Assembly: GCA_964007475.1 (NCBI GenBank) | Contig: OZ023274.1 | Span: 106,129,372 to 106,193,371 of the forward strand | Direction: 5' to 3' | Length of the DNA stretch: 64,000 nucleotides | Source of the DNA: Hybos culiciformis | Lineage: Eukaryota; Arthropoda; Insecta; Diptera; Hybotidae | Shown here: positions 11,693 to 22,315 of the stretch, piece by piece | Position numbering within the stretch: position 1 is the first letter of the stretch | Layout of the letters: each line of letters opens with the position of its first letter | Made by a program: the position numbers and the translations under genes | Notes under the pieces: generated by a model | Told to the model about the DNA's origin: nothing | The model's input: the letters and a program-made list of their open reading frames with translations, nothing else | Databases searched by the model: none

Positions 11693-12484
11693 ATGCATAA
11701 AAAATTAATTATGGAATTTATAAATGGAATTGAAGTTAAAAATATGAATAAAATTAAATTAGATTTATCGGAAATGATTAAAATGATTTCAAATAATGAT
11801 GATAATATATTAAACAACAGTTCAATTTTTTATAATAAAAAAGGGAATAATAAATATAAATCGGTAAATGATGATTTAGTTTTAATAGGAACAGATTATA
11901 TAAAAAATGATAAAATAAATTACTTGTATGACAGAAACTTTAAATCTAATGAATCGAATAATGAAAAAAATATAACCAGCAACTTTATATTGCCCAATAA
12001 ATCATCCTTGGAATCGTCATTCCAAACAAAAGAGGAACTTAATGACTTTCATATCGCAAAAGCAAATTTTTTATCCGAAGATGAATCACAAAATTCATAT
12101 ATTTTTGATGAAGGATCAGTTGTTGAAAGTAATTGGCGCACTATTTTAAAATCTGGCCGAAAACGGGGTCGCCCGCCGATTGATAATTTTAATATATTTA
12201 ATCCAGATATAGAAAAATTGGCTGAACTACCTGACGGCGAAAAACATCACTCAATAATGCGTTATAAGAACAACATTGCAAGCAGAATGAGTAGAAGGAA
12301 ACAGCGAGCAGCAAGAGAAGAAATGAAAGTAGCCCTGGAACATGAAGTCAAGAAAAATGAGAATTTAAAAACAGAAATGAAAAAATTACAAATTATTTTC
12401 AAACTACTAAAAAATTATTTATTTAAATCAGATAATCAAATATTTCGGCCACGTAAAAGAATATTGCAACAATATAAATACTGA
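11693..12484 (+). CDS. bZIP transcription factor with AT-hook-like motif, single coding exon
   Basis: 263 residues from ATG 11693 to TGA 12482-12484. The first in-frame ATG after the upstream stop at 11657 was chosen; a GTGCAG site before it could be a splice acceptor, so a 5' exon is possible. The N-terminal half is Asn/Lys-rich and low in complexity. An AT-hook-like KRGRPP lies near residue 160. The basic region is KNNIASRMSRRKQRAAREE, with the invariant Asn and Arg spaced N-x7-R. A leucine zipper follows with d-position leucines every seven residues (NENLKTEMKKLQIIFKLL) and an Asn at an a position. It should be a nuclear DNA-binding dimer. An AT-hook joined to a bZIP recalls the insect Xrp1 type, but that is an inference from architecture. 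Confidence 0.85.
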   Translation: MHKKLIMEFINGIEVKNMNKIKLDLSEMIKMISNNDDNILNNSSIFYNKKGNNKYKSVNDDLVLIGTDYIKNDKINYLYDRNFKSNESNNEKNITSNFILPNKSSLESSFQTKEELNDFHIAKANFLSEDESQNSYIFDEGSVVESNWRTILKSGRKRGRPPIDNFNIFNPDIEKLAELPDGEKHHSIMRYKNNIASRMSRRKQRAAREEMKVALEHEVKKNENLKTEMKKLQIIFKLLKNYLFKSDNQIFRPRKRILQQYKY

Positions 12485-13221
12485 ATTAAATTAGGATGAA
12501 CAAAAAATATCTTTAAAAAATTAAGTAAGCATAGGGTGAATGAACTTACTTACGTTGTTATTTGCAATAAAAGATTTTTAATAAAAAACCAATTACTTTG
12601 TATTCAATAGTTTTCAATTACAATTACTTCTTATTTGTTACTTTTCACTTTTTTTTTTTAGAAATATAATTAATTTTTATTCAGTACTTACGTAGTCAAT
12701 TGCAATTACTTTTTTGGAAAAGCAGGTTTTCAGTATTTTTAAAATGGAAATTTTACAGCTGTTCTACTGCTGAATTTCCATTTCCATTTCAAATTATTAA
12801 TTGAAAATTATTAATTTTACTTAAAACTGGTAAAATTTTCACAATCTCTGGAGACAAATTTACGATTTTTTACAAAACTGTGGCACAGCTTACTAAATTA
12901 ATTATTAAGAGATAATTTTTGAACTAATTTTTAAATCTTTATCTTTACTCAACGGTAAAAATTTGAAAATTGGGCAGTCAGAAATTACAAATTTTGTTTT
13001 GGACATACAATAATTGTTTTTAAGAAAAATTTTGTTATTCCGTTTTACATCTAGAAACAACATCAAAAATACAGAATAGATAATTATGGATCAGCTCAGA
13101 AGTTACAGCTATTCTTGTAGAACTCTTCCTCAATTTACTAAATAAAATACTTCACATTTTTTAGTTCGATTTTAATTGAAAAATTATTAAAAAAAAGTAG
13201 ATTCTAAATAAAACAAATTTT
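12485..13221. other. 3' flank of the bZIP gene
   Basis: AATAAA at about 12566 is a plausible polyadenylation signal of the bZIP gene. The rest is AT-rich with no recognised feature. Confidence 0.5.
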
Positions 13222-13383
13222 CTTACGTTTTAACAACAAAAATTACATCAACGTTTGTTTCTTGCGACCAGTACCAGGGGAACTAAAATTGAAAAACATT
13301 TCCTTACGTTTTAACAACAAAAATTACATCAACGTTTGTTTCTTGCGACCAGTACCAGGAGAACTTAAAATTGAAAAACATGG
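13222..13383 (-). repeat. Two tandem 81-bp copies, each like a terminal micro-exon
   Basis: Units 13222-13302 and 13303-13383 are nearly identical. On the minus strand each reads a pyrimidine-rich tract, an AG (TTTTAG or TTTTAAG), then a short frame encoding SPGTGRKKQTLM and TAA. Within the frame the visible difference is a TCC/TCT serine codon, which is synonymous. This would fit a tandemly duplicated alternative 3'-terminal exon of a minus-strand gene. No upstream exon of such a gene was identified, so it may equally be a plain minisatellite duplication. Confidence 0.45.
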
Positions 13384-15845
13384 AAAATAAGCACTTATTA
13401 AATTATTGTTGTCGTATTCATATTTATGCGAAAAATTTAAACTAGCGAATTAAGAAAATTGAGATGTTCAAATGAATTTTAAAATTTAAAATATGTTACT
13501 TGTTAAAATTAAATTAAATTTTTTATAAATGAGGGAAATAAAAACCAATAATGCAATTTAATAGCTTATTTTGGTGAGGCATACTGAATTCACATCTTTG
13601 GTTTTGATCCATTTTAACCTTTTTGAACAGAAAATTCATGAATTTGTCAGCTTAGCACTTCATCCAGTCAGCTTGGTTTGCCTACTCATTTTTGATAAAA
13701 AGTCGGTACATTTCTTAATTAATTTTAAACATAAATGAAAAAAATCGTTAATATAAAAAAATTTGATGTCTTCAAATGGTTTGAGACGACATACACCAGG
13801 GGCATGTTCACGCTGTCAATTTGTGGTATTTTAGTTTTCAATTTTATAAACTCTAGGCTCAGAGCCAGCGATCGCCAAACCTACGTTAAGTATCAAGCCT
13901 TCGATTTTTTATGATGAAATGAACTTTCTTTGGCAGATATCGGCTCTTTAAAGTGCATCAAAATGGTACACAAAAACATTAAAATAACAAATCTGATTTT
14001 TATTAGTTGAAGCAATTAATATTATGGCCTCAAATTAATAATGAAGTATATGTAGCAACACTAAGCCCAACTAATGATTTCAATTGGATTCGCTGGCACA
14101 TGCTCTTTAACCGGATCCAGCTGCCAGAATAATATACTTATATAAAATTCAAGTTTTATACTAACTATAACCAAAGAGTATGTATATCAGTTCCATACAA
14201 AAAATACAAATCAAGCTCTTGGTATAGTGATTAAGATTTTTTGTTTCACTTTTTTGGTTTATATTCTTTGTATGGAGCAAAGTTTATATCATCGAAACAT
14301 TTTTAACAACTATAATAAACACTAAAAGAAACTTATAACGTAGGTCTGGCGATTGCTGAATTCTACTCTATTAGTAGGTGAGATTTTTTTTATTATAAAA
14401 AAAAATCTGTTATTTTAAAGGTTTTGCTTACCTTTTTTTATGTATCTGCCAATGAAACTCTGACTTAAAGTTTATATCCAAACATTCTTATTTATGATAA
14501 TGTGCACTCAAAAAAAAACTTAGGCTTGATACTTTAGCTAAGTAGCTCTTACTCTATTACTATTAGTAAATGGCGCATTTTTTCCTTGCCATTGTTGTTC
14601 AGTTAAACCAAAACATAAAATTTAATCAAATGTCAAATATTTTTAAGCGGTATCGAGTCGGGTTTGCGATTTTGGAGCTATTGGATGGAAGTCGAGAAAT
14701 AATTTGTCCTACTTAAAATTTCCCTAAATATTATAAAATAATATGGAGGAAAATATTGAATTTGGGTAAGACAAGAAAACAACATTTTAATTTGTGTAGG
14801 CAGTCAAAAATTAAAACAAAAAAAGGATAACAGAACAGAACCAGAGGAACAATTAATTAGGCTAAGGTGACCAACTTCTTAAAAATAAAAAAGAGTATGT
14901 TAAACATATTTTTTGGGAAAATTATATTCATAGGAGCAAAAAAATAAACCATCGGTTTCACATTATCAAAGCAGTTAGCCACAATTTCATAGAAGTGTGT
15001 GAAAAACTGCGTGATTTAAAGTTTTTTCCTGCTATCTTTAGACTTTTTGTGTGTTCTTCTGGGGCTGCAAGAACTACAACTCTCGTAACTTCCCAGCGAC
15101 TAATCGTTAGAAAGCCTTTCGTTGTAGTAATTATGTATTTTTCTCGGACTGCAGGAACCATAACCTCAGATTCTCGTGCCCTGCCAACATAAAACTTTTT
15201 CGGGTGATTTCAGGAACTTTTACGTTTTGTACACATTATTCCATAAAACCGTGAAAAATTCACACCCCTAATATTTCAGTCAAGTAAATTTGTTTTTACG
15301 TAGCACATAAACAACTATAAATTGTAGGTTATTATTTAGATTTTAAATCTCCAATTTAAAAAAAAAATTAAGATCCATCATTATATTTCTGAAAAATAAT
15401 ATTAAATTTTTTTGAAATGTTGATAACTACCGCTGGAAACGTTTCAAATTGGAGGTATTTTTTTTTTTTAAATTATTGATTTTAAACGTACTTTGGAGGT
15501 AACATAAAATCTAACGCAGTTAATATTAATTAACTTTATCTTGATTATAAGACTACATTATGACTCTTTCAAATTTGACTTGTTGCCACAGAGTTCAGAT
15601 TAGGCATGAAAATACCTGTAGCTAAATTTACCACTTCATCTCATTCTGACTAATTATTTATCTTATATAAGTTAATAATCACTGGCGGGCATATGGATGT
15701 CTTAGCTGAATTATTTTTGCTTTTGGACCTTTTGGAGAAAATGCATATAAAAATATAATTGAGCGTAGACTTCGTGGTCCAAATAAGAACATAAGAGTAA
15801 AATATTTAAAAATATATTTATTTTTGATCTAGCAGAGAAATTGTT
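13384..15845. other. Intergenic repeats, including an inverted pair and a dispersed family
   Basis: A 25-bp element (GCGATCGCCAAACCTACGTT) at about 13867-13891 recurs inverted at about 14331-14357, and TAAGTATCAAGCCT next to the left copy recurs inverted near 14522, suggesting a decayed terminal-inverted-repeat element. From about 15040 to 15480 lies a copy of a dispersed repeat whose second copy is at 25815-27160. No gene is supported. The overlapping frames at 14958-15192 on both strands belong to this repeat. Confidence 0.5.
15040..15480. repeat. Dispersed repeat, copy 1
   Basis: Shares motifs in order with 25815-27160: GGCTGCAAGAACTACA, CTCTCGTAAC, GATCTCCAATTTAAA-like, TCCATCATTA, and finally the sequence where a hAT element has entered the second copy. 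Copy 1 is uninterrupted there and serves as the empty-site comparison. The family is not recognised. Confidence 0.6.
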
Positions 15846-18800
15846 ATGAGAGAGCAAATAAAAGATTTAGAATTGAAATTAAGTATTGCAACCTCCACAG
15901 ATGTTGAAAACGAATATTTCAAGAAGAAATTAAAATTAAGAGAAAAAGAATTAGTAGATGTGATTGAAGATAAGGATAAGCAAATAAAGTATTTGAACTG
16001 GAAAGTGGCGGAATTGATTAAAAATCCAGAATGCAAAATATGTGATATGAAGTCTCAAACTATTTTCAACTTAGAAAATCAAATCGAGAAATTGAGAGAA
16101 AAATTAGTTATTTCAGAAAAAATTATTAATGATCTGCCTGTCGAAAGTTGTAAGTAAAATCATTATGTAGAATTACTATTCTTAATCAGTGGTAAAATAT
16201 TAGTTAAATGTGTTCATTTCTTACTATATCTAAAACGTAGGTACTTACATATATAACTTCGATTTTGTTTTAGATAACACAGAGCTGGATTACAAAATTA
16301 TAGCGAAACAATTGAGAAAAGAAAATGATGAATTAGTAATAAAAAATAAAATTTTATTGGAAGAATTTGAGAAAAGAATTGTTGAACTCAACAATTCTAA
16401 TAAATTGGAAAATGATAAACTGAGTCAAATTGAATTGGATAGTTTAACAGTGCGACCATTGGGAAATTATAATAAAAAAGTTGTTAAACAAAATATGTCA
16501 AAGGAGCAGCAAATGAATGTTAAAATATCAGGTACTTATCAAAACAAAACTACAAGACTTCAATAAGTGTTATTTAAAAAGTTCATGTAAATAACTAAGT
16601 ATCGAGATCTTTTAATAATGAAACGAGATGCATTTATAAAATAATTGGTATTCCGTTAATAAAAATATATATTCCATTAATTCCGTGTGCTATATTGTAT
16701 CTTAATTTGAAAGGTGAAAGATAAATATGTAATACCGTGATTTTACAGTCGAAATTGCTGAAAGATTAACATTTTATGTGTTTCGATAAAAAAAAATTAA
16801 GGCATATATTCCTAACCAGAAAAATATAGGGTAGATGTGCACAAAATAAAATTTTTATTACCTGAATTCGTTATTTTTTCTAGTTTATTTATTATTTGAA
16901 TTCGTTAAAGTATAAAAATGTTTTATTATTATTATTATTATTATTATTTTAATAAGTATTTTAATTATATTATACTTAAAAAATATGCAATAAAATTAGT
17001 TTTTTTTTGAAAATTTTTATATTATACGATTTCAAAATACTTTTTCGAATTATTTTGGTAATGGATCATTCCAATTACAATTCCACGATTCCATAAACGA
17101 TAGATATTTCGATAAAATTATTAATATTTTTTTGAATGAAATCCATATTTAAATAAAATCGGTCTCGGGGTAGGAGGTCAATATATTTTTTGTTACGAAA
17201 TTTGTGTGTTTAATCATTTCCTCTTTTTATGTACCAAATTTTAATGAAATCGGAAATGGATAGGAGGCCAAGAAATTTTTTCTCTTATTAAATTTAAGAT
17301 GCAATTCCTTAATAAAAATTGTTTGTTGCAACTGTTTTATCATTGAATAATGAATATATATTTGCCCCGCAGGGTCACGCGACAAAGTTTTATGTGCAAG
17401 AAAGGCTTTCTATCATACGAAAAAGGGGATTGTTATTCATGTACCCCGCAGGAACCCACGAGAGGATGAACAATATCAGGAGGGGACGGTAATCGTTCAA
17501 ACTTGGGGGAAAAAATATTTATAAATTTCTGTGAAATCATGGATAACTATCGCGAATAGATTCACGAAAATTTTTTCTTTGTATCTACAGCTGAGAAATC
17601 TGAGTTCTTATACTTCAACTATGTTTTTATGTCTTTTTCAGAACATTCATCTAAAAATAATAATAAAAGAAGTTCAGAAAAAATCAATAAACCGAACAGA
17701 AAATTGAATCATAACCAACAAACTGACGATAAAAAAAATGAAAATACAGGTAACGATTATTGTTATATTTTATATTATTTGGATTTTAGATTCTTTTTCT
17801 TTATCGTTAATTATATTATACCTAATTAAACTACCTATAATAAATGTTGGTGTATTTCAATACATACGTAAGCTTTACTTTTTTAGAATATAAACCTGTG
17901 GCAAAAAAAAAAAGTCAGAAAAATATTAATCAAGAGAAAAGTGACACAGTGACGTACGGAAATGCGGGTAAATGAATTATTTTTTTAATACTTATGCTTT
18001 GCTTATTAAATGTTATAGTATGTTTCAATATTTTATTTATTTTTAGTCTTTAAATAGTAATAGTTAATGATAACAAATTATATTTCCTTCATTTGGAAAC
18101 TCGCGTAAGCGCGTAAGAAAAAAAGTGCAAGGGGTTCAGGGGAGCGGCAGTTGTTGCCCGTTCAACAATAAAATTATAACAATAAAAAACACAATAAAAA
18201 CAATAAAAAACAAGATTTTAAAAAAAAGTGTGCATTTGAAGTCATAATTTTAGCCAACCACCATCCATTTCGCAGCAATAAAAAGAGTTAAAATAATAAC
18301 ATCATTTTTTAATTTAAAGACTTGTATTAAAATATTTTTATTAAAATATAAATTAGTTGTTCAAACTTCAAAGAGCTAAATATCACAAAAAAGCAAAAAA
18401 TTATTGCACATAATATGGTGTTCGCATTAGGAGAATATTAGTGGAATATGCTGTTATCCGGAATATTTCAGGAATATGAACTGGATTTTTCATATAAAAA
18501 AATATTCCGGAATATGTATATTCCACTTTCATATTCTAGTTTGTCAGGGTTAGAATTCTACATTTATAGTTATTTTCACTCATTTTTTGAAATTTTGTTA
18601 TAGTTGGCAACAATTTTCTTGTCAAATTTGAGTCAAAATGAAAAAAAAAACAAAAAAATTGATAAAAAGCGAGATAAAAAGTCAAGATTTCAACAACAAA
18701 AACTTTTTCTCTTTCTCAATTTTTTTTTTTTACATCATCAAATTCCAGTTCTCATCAAATTTTGTAATGCGAACGGCAATTTGTTTTCCAGAATACAAAG

Positions 18801-19388
18801 GGAATTTAAATTATAATGCGAACAAGGTATAAGGCCTTCACTCGAAAAGAATAACTAATATATTTTATTAGTGACCATTTTTTTGTTGTTGTGAATTCCA
18901 TTATAATAATAAATTTAGACTAACAAGTAACAAAATACATTAGGAATTTCAAATTCAGTATTTCAAATTCTTTTACGGGGAAACCATATAATTTTTATTT
19001 TGATTGTAAATTTTTGTCTACATTATTTTATTATTACCTACTCATTTTCATTTTGCATGTTTTGATTTTTACTTTTTTTTTTATTATATTTTTTCTGTGC
19101 TATATGATGTTGTTCATGTAGTTGTAGATGAGTATTTAATGCTTACGTACATACAAGTATACAACGTACTTAGTTTTGTAATATTTTTTCTGGACTTGTG
19201 TTATTGTTTTTTCAATAAAAAATTCATTTTTTTTAGAAGTGTCGACTCAAAAAAATGTCATGAAGCTTGGTGCATTACGAAAACAGCGTAACGAAGCGTT
19301 TATTGATAACAAAAAGGACATTTTGTTATCGCCAATAAAAGATATTGCAGATGTCCGGCGATCTTCAAGGGTTAGAAAACCAAAATAA
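15846..19388 (+). CDS. Coiled-coil protein with basic C-terminal tail, five exons
   Basis: Exons 15846-16149, 16274-16531, 17642-17749, 17887-17967 and 19237-19388 (stop TAA 19386-19388) join into 300 residues. Every intron has GT/AG ends and phase 1, and exons 3 to 5 each begin by completing a GAA Glu codon. Residues 1-165 are heptad-rich coiled coil (IKDLELKL, KLREKELVDVIEDKDK, IFNLENQIEKLREKL) with a CKIC pair near residue 60. The middle exons are hydrophilic Lys/Asn/Ser segments. The last exon ends in a basic ADVRRSSRVRKPK tail, like those of chromatin-associated proteins. The reading frame stays open upstream of ATG 15846 to a CTAG acceptor-like site at 15832, so an earlier exon may exist. 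Coiled coil plus an RRSSR-type tail recalls shugoshin-like proteins, but the hallmark C-terminal motif is not complete, so no name is given. Confidence 0.75.
16532..17641 (+). other. Intron 2 of the coiled-coil gene with repeat DNA
   Basis: 1.1-kb intron. It holds an (ATT)n microsatellite at 16924-16948, segments near 17158-17280 and 17360-17520 with higher GC (GGGGTAGGAGG, CCCCGCAGG) that look like fragments of mobile DNA, and a pyrimidine-rich acceptor ending TTTTTCAG at 17641. An 11-codon read-through of exon 2 ends at a stop at 16566 if the donor is not used. Confidence 0.5.
16924..16948. repeat. (ATT)n microsatellite
   Basis: Eight ATT units inside intron 2 of the coiled-coil gene. Confidence 0.9.
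17968..19236 (+). other. Intron 4 of the coiled-coil gene
   Basis: 1.27-kb AT-rich intron between GTAAAT at 17968 and TTTTTTTTAG ending at 19236. It has no recognised internal gene. A palindromic run of ATATTCC/GGAATAT motifs occurs at about 18430-18530. Confidence 0.6.
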
Positions 19389-20552
19389 ACAAAACTAGTA
19401 ACTAGTAATTTTCTTTAATTTTTATATCAGTTTTTTGTTTAAACTAATTTTTTACTATTATTTTTTATTTTTTGAAATACAGTAAAATTTAACGATCAAC
19501 CATCGGTCATATTTACACTATGATGCATGTATCTGATTCTCTTATTTTTTTTCTCTCGTAAAAGTTTTTGGAATAATTCCAAATCCCGTTTTTTAAGATC
19601 GGCCTAAGCCAAATTTTTTTTTCAAGAAAAACAGGAATAAGAAAGAGAAAAATGGGCTTAGGACTTTATAAAATTTCAGGAATTCTTGATTTTTGTGAAA
19701 ATTATGTTACATGTAAAGTTTTGCTGACTATATCAACATGTTAATATTGAAAATTATGTACTTCTGCTGGGTTAAAAAAAAAATTTAGAAATAAAGAACT
19801 GAACACAATAAAATTTGAGACTTTAACTTCATTCTTTATTTTTATTTAATTTGTGTAATTTTAAGATAATTTTTTTTTCTGTATTAGTTTATATTTTTTT
19901 ATTCATAAAAAAAAAAAAATTTTAAATTGATCTGTGTTTTCTTTACTTACTGTTAAGCTAATCTTAATTGGAGTTCGAAAGAACCATTCTTTGGAATATC
20001 CTTTTTTGGCTGAAAGGTGTTGTATTGCTGAGCCTAGAAGTATCAATTCATCAATGTGATGGGTTACGTTTTTTTAATAAAACATATATGTCTTTGTAAA
20101 AATTCTATATATTTCGGCTTAGTTCCGAACCATCTTCAGGAAATACATTACATTTAATATCGTTAATCTACAACAAAGTAAAGTTTAATTTAGTATAATG
20201 TTTAACATAAAAAATGTACATGTTAATGTTTTATAATTTCTTACTACAATAAATATGTGAAATAACGAAACATCAGGAATATATTTATTTTAATTAGTTA
20301 CAGATATAGTTTTTCTTTATTGAGAAACATAGTCAAAAACATTCAAATGAAGTTCAATAATTTTCTTAATTTATTATAAAAATTATATATATAAAATAAA
20401 TAATTTAATTTTTAATAAAATGGGTAAAAAAAGCGCAATTTTTTATTTTTTAATTTTTTCTTTTCTTAACAATTATTTTATTTCGAAGCGGTCAAAATAT
20501 TCTAAAATATCGTTAACAATGAGCTAAGTATATTGTGATCGAAAGGGTAAAA
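19389..20552. other. 3' flank of the coiled-coil gene and start of Penelope-like DNA
   Basis: AT-rich with no gene. From about 20060 the sequence TTTCGGCTTAGTTCCGAAC belongs to the Penelope-like remnant described next. Confidence 0.4.
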
Positions 20553-21060
20553 TTACAAATTATAAGGTTTCTTGCGATGCAGGTGGTCGTAATAAATTAC
20601 TGAGTAAGTTGACGAAAAATATTTAGTGTCTGATTTATAATTACAAGATTGACGACGGTTTAAAATGATTTGATTAATTTCACAAATTCTTAATTTTTGT
20701 TTGTTGTTCTCTTGTTCTAAAATTTGAACTTGGTCAAAATTAAATCTATGTGAATGGTTCCAATGTATGGTGTGCTAATGCTGTCTTAGGCTCAAGTAAA
20801 TTAGTCCTGGAAACTGAGTTTTTATGTTGGCTATTCTAGTTTTTAATTTTTGTTTGGTTTCTCCTATGTATACTTGGTCACAATCTAAGCATAGGATTTT
20901 GTAAACCAATTCCGATTTTTCCAAGGGGGGAATGGCGTCTTTTAATTTTTGAAAAAGTGTGTTTCCTAGTTTATTATTGGGTTTAGAGGTAATATTAATC
21001 TAGAGTATAAAATGTTGTAAGTGTTGAGTTATTTCTTGGGATATTTTCGGGAAGATCATA
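20060..21060 (-). mobile_element. Penelope-like retroelement remnant
   Basis: The minus strand carries the C-terminal part of a Penelope-like polyprotein, followed downstream by a segment containing CCGAAATATATAG and CTGAAGATGGTTCGGAAC, a motif I associate with the terminal repeats of these elements. The reverse transcriptase itself is not present. The element is truncated and frameshifted. Confidence 0.7.
20553..21000 (-). pseudogene. GIY-YIG endonuclease fragment of a Penelope-like element
   Basis: The minus-strand frame contains KLGNTLFQKLKDAIPPLEKS, then LVYKILCLDCDQVYIGETKQ and KLKTRI. This is the GIY-YIG signature (here VYK then YIG) with a preceding CxxC, as in the endonuclease of Penelope-like elements, which nicks DNA to prime integration. 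A frameshift and a stop occur after KLKTRIANIKTQF, after which coding resumes (WNHSHRFNF, ILEQENNKQKLRICEINQII) and ends at TAA 20555-20553. It is non-functional. Confidence 0.8.
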
Positions 21061-21065
21061 TTATT

Positions 21066-21270
21066 AAAACCTCCGGGATTACATCTTTTCGGGATTTCAG
21101 GTTCCGGGATTTAGTGTTTTCGGGATTTTGACTTCCGGGATTTCGTCTTTCCGGGATTCTAACTTCCGGGATTGGGATTGTGATTTCCGGGATATTAGCT
21201 TCCAGGATTGTGATTTCCGGGATTTTGTAAACGGGGAAAAAAAATTCCGGGATTTCATACCTCCGGAATT
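21066..21270. repeat. CCGGGATT minisatellite
   Basis: About a dozen imperfect repeats of a TTCCGGGATT core spaced 10-25 bp apart, unusually GC-rich for this window. Read on the + strand it produces a repetitive FRD peptide, which is a by-product of the repeat rather than a gene. Confidence 0.75.
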
Positions 21271-21289
21271 TTCGACATTAGACCGGCTC

Positions 21290-21430
21290 CTATTCTGTGA
21301 ACATTTAATAATGGTATAAATTTAGCTTCTTATTTCAAATAAAAATGAACCAGGGATTCATTTGACAACAGTATTCTGTGAACACTTAATAAGGGTATAA
21401 ATTTAGCTCCTAATTTCAAATTAATTAAGA
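21290..21430. repeat. Tandem pair of an 80-bp unit
   Basis: TATTCTGTGAACA(T/C)TTAATAA followed by GGTATAAATTTAGCT occurs at about 21291 and again at about 21371. The two copies are about 90% alike by eye and adjoin the CCGGGATT array. Confidence 0.65.
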
Positions 21431-22315
21431 AATTTAAAAAGTACTATTTCATTTTAATTCCGCAACATTGAAGAAATAAAAAAACCTCCGCCATTCCGAA
21501 AATCAAAAAGGTAGAAAATAAAAATAATTTTTAAGGTTCCCCGTCTTAAAAAACGAGGGTTTAGTTTTGCTTTGTAGGGCTAATACAATATCCACTGAAA
21601 TGAGTTTTAAATATGTTCGAGAATAAAAATCTGTATCCATTTTGAGTTTACGGGCATAATTTAGACGTTTTGGTCGGGCTGACAGAGTGCCAGATCCTGA
21701 CGAAGCTGTGAAATTATTTTAAAAGATTTTATTAATTATTAAAAGCTATGAAGAAATTAGCTTGATCCTCTGTTACCGTTGACTATAATGGTACATTATT
21801 TGTCTAGCAGTTTCACTATTGAAAGCTCTTTTATTATGATTAAACTACATTTATATTCATAACTCCGACTTTTATGTATACAAGATTAAATGGGTATGCT
21901 CAGTAATTTCATACATCTTATTTTGTTAAATATATATGTTTACTCTTTCTATATGACGCAGTGAATAACGCAATCCATACTACAATTCAGACGGCAAAAA
22001 CAGAAAAACATTATAAAATAGTTTATAATTTTTTAAATTTTGTTTTACACATTTGAAATTTTCTAATTATGATTTTAATTTTATATGAATACATAACTTT
22101 GAATTGTTGTAAAAAATATTCTTATTATTTTTATGTGAAAAAAAGGTATAAAAAAATCACTGGGATTCAATGAAATTGGGTATACGTTTATAAAAACTCA
22201 CATTAGAAACTATACATCTATTTTTTCTTATGAATATATTTAGATATACACTTGCCTATTATAGAATTAAAATAATTTCTAATGAAGTTATATAAATACA
22301 TCTGTTACTTTTTTT
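21431..22315. other. AT-rich intergenic sequence
   Basis: No gene or named element was recognised. Confidence 0.45.

Noticed and set aside
14958..15192. Overlapping 65-67-residue frames on both strands
   Set aside because: The bases belong to a dispersed repeat also present at 25.8 kb, where the frames are not kept open.
15846..19388. Naming the coiled-coil gene as a shugoshin
   Set aside because: Coiled coil plus basic RRSSR tail is suggestive, but the characteristic C-terminal motif is incomplete and the protein ends right after it.
20100..20145. Calling a functional hammerhead ribozyme
   Set aside because: The CTGAAGA and GAAA core elements are there, but a proper stem III with an NUH cleavage site could not be drawn.
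21128..21319. 63-residue FRD-repeat protein
   Set aside because: The repetition is explained by the CCGGGATT minisatellite; there is no promoter, splice or family evidence.
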